This document shows, one piece after another, positions 59,668-64,000 of a stretch of 64,000 nt of DNA. The stretch is from contig NZ_OU745390.1 of the NCBI RefSeq assembly GCF_916618955.1, positions 3,968,001-4,032,000 on the forward strand, in the 5' to 3' direction. The notes below the pieces were generated by a model. That model worked only from the letters and a program-made list of their open reading frames with translations. It made no database searches and was not told where the DNA came from. This stretch comes from Pseudomonas sp. Marseille-Q3773 (GTDB lineage: Bacteria; Pseudomonadota; Gammaproteobacteria; Pseudomonadales; Pseudomonadaceae). The position numbers and the translations under genes are program-made. The number at the start of each line of letters is the position of its first letter. Position 1 is the stretch's first letter.

Positions 59668-60753
59668 ATGACCATCAGCGATGCACAGCACCGTCTGCTT
59701 CTGGACAACCTGACCACCGCCACGCTCCTGCTCAACGCCGAGCTGTGCCTGGAATACATGAATCCGGCTGCGGAAATGCTGCTGGCGGTCAGTGGGCAGC
59801 GCAGCCACGGGCAGTTCATCAGCGAGCTGTTCACCGAATCGAGCGAAGCTCTCAGCTCGCTGCGCCAGGCAGTCGAGCAGGCGCATCCGTTCACCAAACG
59901 CGAGGCGCAGCTCACCTCGCTGACCGGGCAGACCATCACCGTCGACTACGCGGTAACGCCCATCCTGCACCAGGGCCAGACCTTGCTGCTGCTGGAGGTG
60001 CACCCGCGTGACCGGCTGCTGCGCATCACCAAGGAAGAAGCCCAGCTGAGCAAGCAGGAAACCACCAAGATGCTGGTGCGCGGCCTCGCCCACGAGATCA
60101 AGAACCCCCTCGGCGGCATTCGCGGCGCAGCCCAGCTGCTGGCGCGCGAGTTGCCCGAGGAAGGCCTGCGCGACTACACCAACGTGATCATCGAGGAAGC
60201 CGACCGCCTGCGTAACCTGGTCGACCGCATGCTCGGCTCGAACAAGTTGCCGTCCCTGGCCATGACCAACATCCACGAAGTGTTGGAGCGGGTCTGCAGC
60301 CTGGTGGAAGCCGAAAGCCAGGGCTGCATCGCTTTGGTGCGCGATTACGACCCCAGCCTGCCGGACGTGCTGATCGATCGCGAACAGATGATCCAGGCCG
60401 TGCTCAACATCGTGCGCAACGCCATGCAGGCAATCAGTTCGCAGAATGAGCTGCGCCTGGGCCGCATCACCCTGCGCAGCCGAGCCCTGCGCCAGTTCAC
60501 CATCGGCCATGTGCGCCATCGCCTGGTGGCCCGCGTGGAGATCATCGACAACGGGCCCGGCATCCCTCCGGAACTGCAGGACACCCTCTTCTACCCCATG
60601 GTCAGCGGCCGCCCGGACGGTACCGGGCTGGGCCTGGCCATTACCCAGAACATCATCAGCCAGCACCAGGGCCTGATCGAGTGTGAAAGCCATGCAGGCC
60701 ACACCGCCTTCTCGATCTACCTGCCTCTGGAACAAGGAGCCACCGCCTCATGA
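59668..60753 (+). CDS. ntrB: Nitrogen regulation sensor kinase NtrB (GlnL)
   Basis: Cytoplasmic PII-controlled kinase/phosphatase for NtrC. The ATG at 59668 (MTISDAQHRLLLDNL) gives 361 residues, matching family length; the longer upstream frame is spurious. N-terminal PAS (about 10-120), H-box GLAHEIKNPLGGIRGAAQLLAREL (phospho-His in AHE), N-box (VLNIVRNAMQAI), and G boxes DNGPGIP and GTGLGLAI. Overlaps ntrC by 4 bp. Confidence 0.97.
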   Translation: MTISDAQHRLLLDNLTTATLLLNAELCLEYMNPAAEMLLAVSGQRSHGQFISELFTESSEALSSLRQAVEQAHPFTKREAQLTSLTGQTITVDYAVTPILHQGQTLLLLEVHPRDRLLRITKEEAQLSKQETTKMLVRGLAHEIKNPLGGIRGAAQLLARELPEEGLRDYTNVIIEEADRLRNLVDRMLGSNKLPSLAMTNIHEVLERVCSLVEAESQGCIALVRDYDPSLPDVLIDREQMIQAVLNIVRNAMQAISSQNELRLGRITLRSRALRQFTIGHVRHRLVARVEIIDNGPGIPPELQDTLFYPMVSGRPDGTGLGLAITQNIISQHQGLIECESHAGHTAFSIYLPLEQGATAS

Positions 60754-62186
60754 GCCGAAGTGAAACCGTATGGATCGTCGACGATGATCGCTCCATCCGC
60801 TGGGTCCTGGAAAAAGCCCTGCAACAGGAGGGCATGACCACCCAGAGCTTCGACAGCGCCGACGGCGTGATGGGCCGCCTGGCACGCCAGCAGCCAGACG
60901 TGATCATTTCCGATATCCGCATGCCCGGTACCAGCGGCCTCGACCTGCTGGCGCAGATCCGCGAACAGCATCCGCGCCTGCCGGTCATCATCATGACCGC
61001 CCATTCCGACCTGGACAGCGCCGTGGCGTCGTACCAGGGCGGCGCCTTCGAATACCTGCCCAAGCCATTCGACGTGGACGAGGCGGTCTCGCTGGTGAAA
61101 CGCGCCAATCAGCACGCCCAGGAGCAACAAGGTCTGGACGTACCGCAAAGCCTGGCACGTACCCCGGAGATCATCGGTGAAGCACCGGCGATGCAGGAGG
61201 TGTTCCGTGCCATTGGCCGCCTCAGCCATTCCAATATCACCGTACTGATCAACGGCGAATCCGGTACCGGCAAGGAACTGGTTGCGCATGCCCTGCACCG
61301 CCACAGCCCGCGGGCGGCTTCGCCGTTCATCGCCCTGAACATGGCCGCCATCCCCAAGGATCTGATGGAGTCGGAACTGTTCGGCCATGAGAAAGGGGCA
61401 TTCACCGGTGCGGCCAACCTGCGCCGCGGCCGCTTTGAACAGGCCGACGGTGGCACCTTGTTCCTCGACGAAATCGGCGACATGCCCGCCGACACCCAGA
61501 CCCGCCTGCTGCGGGTGCTGGCCGATGGCGAGTTCTACCGCGTGGGCGGCCACGTGCCGGTCAAGGTGGACGTGCGCATCATCGCCGCCACCCACCAGAA
61601 CCTGGAGTCGCTGGTGCAGGCCGGCAAGTTCCGTGAGGACTTGTTCCACCGCCTGAACGTGATCCGCATCCACATCCCGCGGCTGGCCGACCGGCGCGAA
61701 GACATCCCTGCCCTGGCCCGCCACTTCCTTGCCCGAGCCGCGCAGGAACTGGCGGTCGAGCCGAAGATCCTCAAGCCGGAAACCGAAGAGTTCATCCGCA
61801 ATCTGCCGTGGCCGGGCAACGTGCGCCAGATGGAAAACACCTGCCGCTGGATCACGGTGATGGCCTCCAGCCGCGAAGTGCTGATCGGCGACCTGCCGCC
61901 CGAGCTGCTGAACCTGCCGCAGGACGCTGCACCGGTCACCAACTGGGAGCAGGCCCTGCGCCAGTGGGCCGACCAGGCGCTTACCCGTGGCCAGTCCAAC
62001 CTGCTGGACAGCGCAGTGCCGAGTTTCGAACGGATCATGATCGAGACGGCGCTCAAGCATACCGCCGGGCGCCGCCGGGACGCGGCGCTGCTGCTGGGTT
62101 GGGGGCGCAACACCCTGACGCGCAAGATCAAGGAGCTGGGGATGAATGTGGCGGGTGGGGATGATGAGGAAGGTGATGACCATTAA
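60750..62186 (+). CDS. ntrC: Nitrogen response regulator NtrC (GlnG)
   Basis: Sigma-54 activator, 478 residues. Receiver domain (Asp in DVIISDIRMPGTSG), AAA+ domain with GESGTGKE (Walker A), the sigma-54-contact loop GAFTGA and GTLFLDEIGDMP (Walker B), and a Fis-type C-terminal HTH (RDAALLLGWGRNTLTRKIKELG). It drives glnA and other nitrogen genes when phosphorylated by NtrB. A perfect REP pair follows the stop. Confidence 0.98.
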   Translation: MSRSETVWIVDDDRSIRWVLEKALQQEGMTTQSFDSADGVMGRLARQQPDVIISDIRMPGTSGLDLLAQIREQHPRLPVIIMTAHSDLDSAVASYQGGAFEYLPKPFDVDEAVSLVKRANQHAQEQQGLDVPQSLARTPEIIGEAPAMQEVFRAIGRLSHSNITVLINGESGTGKELVAHALHRHSPRAASPFIALNMAAIPKDLMESELFGHEKGAFTGAANLRRGRFEQADGGTLFLDEIGDMPADTQTRLLRVLADGEFYRVGGHVPVKVDVRIIAATHQNLESLVQAGKFREDLFHRLNVIRIHIPRLADRREDIPALARHFLARAAQELAVEPKILKPETEEFIRNLPWPGNVRQMENTCRWITVMASSREVLIGDLPPELLNLPQDAAPVTNWEQALRQWADQALTRGQSNLLDSAVPSFERIMIETALKHTAGRRRDAALLLGWGRNTLTRKIKELGMNVAGGDDEEGDDH

Positions 62187-62208
62187 TCCTTGACTGGCTG
62201 CACCGACG

Positions 62209-62296
62209 CATTCGCGGGTAAACCCGCTCCCACAAGTACAGCGCCAGCCTCAAGGTCGGCGCCGTACTTGTGGGAGCGGGTTTACCCGCGAATGCG
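62209..62296. repeat. Perfect 32-bp inverted REP pair after ntrC
   Basis: 62209-62240 and 62265-62296 are exact reverse complements (gcattcgcgggtaaacccgc plus ctcccacaagtac). They are spaced by 24 bp. A very strong stem just past the ntrC end, likely a transcript-end or stability element (inference). Confidence 0.9.
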
Positions 62297-62460
62297 TTTG
62301 TAGAACCAGAACAGATATCGGCTCGATGCACCGTTCTTGTGCCCGATGCACCTCACGAAGGCACAAATCCCCTCAAAAAACGGCTAATTCACCCTTAAAA
62401 CCCAATATTCACGGGCTTTGCAAAACTGGCACGCCCCCTGCAATAGCCAATACGTACCCA

Positions 62461-62510
62461 GTTTCGGGGGCCCTGGTACAGGCAGGCCGGGTGAACCCCT
62501 CTTTTATTCG
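62461..62510. repeat. Direct repeat, copy 1 (about 50 bp)
   Basis: Shares tacaggcaggccggg and cccctcttttattcg with 62522-62571; offset of 61 bp. About seven substitutions by eye. Confidence 0.75.
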
Positions 62511-62521
62511 CAACACCGCCC

Positions 62522-62571
62522 GTTTTGGGGACCTCGGTACAGGCAGGCCGGGAAATCCCCTCTTTTATTCG
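62522..62571. repeat. Direct repeat, copy 2 (overlaps the end of the hypothetical gene)
   Basis: Second copy; it contains the stop codon (ttattc on +) of the - strand hypothetical protein, so copy 1 may be a duplicated gene end. Confidence 0.75.
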
Positions 62572-63002
62572 TGCAGCTTCACCTGCACCCGCCAGCGCCC
62601 AGCGTCCTCTGCACCGGCCCATTCGCCGTGCAGGGGGCGCGCGGCCACCACCGTCAGCAACAAGCCTTCCTTGCTCTTCTGCACCTTCCAGCTCACCGGT
62701 TTGCCTTGCAGGCTCAATTGCCCCTGCTGGCGCTTGCCCTGGGCCTGGAACAGCAGCGCCACCGTGCCTTCCACGTTCTCGCCGTGCAGCCGCGGCTCGG
62801 CGTTGAACCATAGCTCCAGGCCATCCTGCACCACCTGCACCTGCTGCAGTTCGCGCTCCTCGGGCGCGGTCAGGCGGCCGATCATCAGCCCCACCATTAC
62901 CCCGACAATCGCCAGCGACAACATGACCCGCGGGAACGCCTTCGAACGCACGTCCGGTTCGGGGGTAGAATGCCCGTCATCTTCACGCTTGGAGCCGTGC
63001 AT
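62565..63002 (-). CDS. Membrane-anchored hypothetical protein
   Basis: 145 residues. N-terminal charged segment, one TM helix (about 25-46: RVMLSLAIVGVMVGLMIGRL), then an extended strand-rich domain (LELWFNAEPRLHGENVEGTVALLFQAQG, VSWKVQKSKEGLLLTVVA). I do not recognise the family. The soluble part would be periplasmic by the positive-inside rule. Its ATG at 63002 shares bases with the divergent trmL start; an internal Met at 62924 is an alternative. It is divergent from trmL, which suggests shared upstream control. Confidence 0.72.
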   Translation of the reverse strand: MHGSKREDDGHSTPEPDVRSKAFPRVMLSLAIVGVMVGLMIGRLTAPEERELQQVQVVQDGLELWFNAEPRLHGENVEGTVALLFQAQGKRQQGQLSLQGKPVSWKVQKSKEGLLLTVVAARPLHGEWAGAEDAGRWRVQVKLHE

Positions 63003-63462
63003 GTTTCACGTCATCCTTTTTCAACCAGAAATTCCGCCGAATACCGGCAACATCATTCGCCTGTGCGCCAACAGCGGCTGCGACCTGCACCTGATCGAGC
63101 CCATCAGCTTCGAACTGGATGACAAGCGCCTGCGCCGCGCGGGGCTGGATTACCACGAGTATGCCACGCTCAAGCGCCACGAGAGCCTGGCCGGATGCCT
63201 GGAAAGCCTGGGCAATCCACGGCTGTTCGCCTTCACCACCAAGGGCTCGCGGCCGTTCCATGAAGTAGCCTACCAGCCGGGCGATGCCTTCCTGTTCGGC
63301 CCGGAAAGCCGTGGCTTGCCGGCCGAGGTGCTGGACAGCCTGCCGGGCGAACAGCGCCTGCGCCTGCCGATGCGGCCAGGGTGCCGTAGCCTTAACCTGT
63401 CCAATACCGTGGCGGTGACGGTGTACGAGGCATGGCGGCAGAACGGGTTCGCCGGAAGCTGA
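63001..63462 (+). CDS. trmL: tRNA (cytidine/uridine-2'-O)-methyltransferase TrmL
   Basis: SPOUT-family enzyme that 2'-O-methylates the wobble base 34 of tRNA-Leu isoacceptors. 153 residues from the ATG at 63001 (MFHVILFQPEIPPNTGNIIRLCANSG). Knot motifs FLFGPESRGLPAEVL and LRLPMRPGCRSLNLSNTVAVTVYEAWRQ are complete. GGAG ribosome site 6 bases upstream. A longer upstream frame is spurious. Confidence 0.96.
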   Translation: MFHVILFQPEIPPNTGNIIRLCANSGCDLHLIEPISFELDDKRLRRAGLDYHEYATLKRHESLAGCLESLGNPRLFAFTTKGSRPFHEVAYQPGDAFLFGPESRGLPAEVLDSLPGEQRLRLPMRPGCRSLNLSNTVAVTVYEAWRQNGFAGS

Positions 63463-63476
63463 TCTTGCGCCCGTAC

Positions 63477-63573
63477 CGGCCTTTTCGCGGGCATGCCCGC
63501 TCCCACAGGTACAGCGCAGCACTTGTAAGCGGCGCCCTACCTGTGGGAGCGGGCGCGCCCGCAAAAGGGCCGG
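63477..63573. repeat. Inverted REP pair between trmL and secB
   Basis: Units at about 63477-63511 and 63538-63573 (ccggccttttcgcgggcatg... and its inverted form ending gggccgg). Between convergent genes. Confidence 0.85.
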
Positions 63574-63586
63574 CACAGGCAACAAA

Positions 63587-63608
63587 AAAGCGCCCCGAGA
63601 GGCGCTTT
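63587..63608 (-). terminator. Rho-independent terminator of secB
   Basis: An 8-bp stem aaagcgcc / ggcgcttt with a 6-nt loop, 17 bp past the secB stop, followed on the - strand by a T run. Confidence 0.85.
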
Positions 63609-63625
63609 CTTGATACCAACAGCTA

Positions 63626-64000
63626 TTACTGCACGGTCGGCGCTTCGCCGGCTTCCTGCATGCGCTGCATTTCCTGCGCGTACAGGGCGTCGAAGTTGAC
63701 CGGCGACAGCATCAGGGCCGGGAACGAACCGCGGGTCACCAGGCTGTCCAGCGTCTCACGGGCGTACGGGAACAGGATGTTCGGGCAGAACGCACCCAGG
63801 GTGTGGCTCATCGAAGCCGCATCCAGGTTCTTGATCAGGAAGATACCGGCCTGCTGCACTTCAGCGATGAAGGCGACCTCTTCACCGTTTTTCACGGTAA
63901 CCGACAGGGTCAGCACTACCTCATGGAAGTCACCTTCCAGGGCCTTCTGCTTGGTGTTCAGGTCCAGGGCTACGCTCGGCTCCCAGCTCTGACGGAAGAT
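63626..64000 (-). CDS. secB: Protein-export chaperone SecB (5' end outside window)
   Basis: Tetrameric chaperone that holds preproteins unfolded for SecA. 124 C-terminal residues are visible; the frame continues past the internal Met at 63916 to the window edge with [21 protein letters not shown]. The family core [27 protein letters not shown] and [33 protein letters not shown] is clear. Confidence 0.97.
   Translation of the reverse strand: MFRQSWEPSVALDLNTKQKALEGDFHEVVLTLSVTVKNGEEVAFIAEVQQAGIFLIKNLDAASMSHTLGAFCPNILFPYARETLDSLVTRGSFPALMLSPVNFDALYAQEMQRMQEAGEAPTVQ

Larger units (their letters stand above)
62187..62564. other. Gene-free region after ntrC: REP pair and duplicated segment
   Basis: 378 bp with no credible gene. 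It holds the REP pair and two copies of a 50-bp segment (62461-62510, 62522-62571). The frames open here on either strand are low-complexity and look like shadows. Confidence 0.6.

Overview
This 64 kb window is a chromosomal segment of a high-GC gammaproteobacterium of the Pseudomonas putida group. The evidence is the class II PHA (polyhydroxyalkanoate) cluster phaZ-C2-D-F-I next to ubiE-ubiJ-ubiB-hisIE-tatABC, the large hut locus, glnA-ntrBC, and many REP-type repeats whose core is a GC-rich palindrome of the form gcgggcatgcccgc. Almost the whole window is core genome. Two exceptions stand out: an IS3-family insertion sequence (18014-19470) and a 1,849-residue LRR/NEL effector-like gene (25664-31213). 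I saw no tRNA, rRNA or CRISPR.

Layout. 1-4746: end of the PHA operon, reading inward from phaZ (partial), phaC2 and phaD on +, with the phasins phaF/phaI and a small PHA-granule-associated protein on -. 4871-10976: ubiquinone (ubiE, ubiJ, ubiB), histidine (hisI, hisE), Tat export (tatABC) and rsmE, several with overlapping start/stop codons. 11078-15140: two tandem chemoreceptors with large helical sensor regions. 15258-17827: polar amino-acid ABC importer. 18014-19470: IS3/IS150-type element inserted between two inverted REPs. 19539-23826: periplasmic glucan synthesis opgGH. 24090-25495: dtd and proline iminopeptidase. 25664-31213: giant LRR protein with a NEL-type ubiquitin-ligase-like C-terminus.

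31269-45492 is a complete histidine-utilisation locus. It holds hutU, a histidine-type ABC importer, a histidine ammonia-lyase paralogue lacking exactly the Ala-Ser-Gly cofactor tripeptide, hutH, hutT, hutI and hutG on -, then hutD-hutC on -, and divergent hutF on +. TGTA-N2-TACA sites, matching what I recall as the HutC motif, lie upstream of hutU and hutF. The hutU site sits just downstream of a sigma-54-type promoter, so the locus appears to combine repression by HutC (relieved by urocanate) with nitrogen/carbon-responsive sigma-54 activation. The pathway is import, deamination to urocanate, imidazolonepropionate, formiminoglutamate, then HutF (to formylglutamate) and HutG (to glutamate plus formate).

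45526-56478: envelope lipoproteins (lipocalin and a small lipoprotein), fbp with a DUF924 gene, glgP, a YkgJ-type cysteine-cluster protein, a PqaA-like secreted protein, typA and thiI. 56928-62186: nitrogen control, with glnA (sigma-54 promoter and NtrC site upstream), ntrB and ntrC; between glnA and ntrB lies a predicted lipoprotein that fuses a cupin domain to a secreted-type (AroQ-gamma) chorismate mutase. The window ends with a membrane-anchored hypothetical protein, trmL and the truncated secB.

The most unusual items are the cupin/chorismate-mutase fusion lipoprotein, the MIO-less histidine ammonia-lyase paralogue, and the giant NEL-domain protein.
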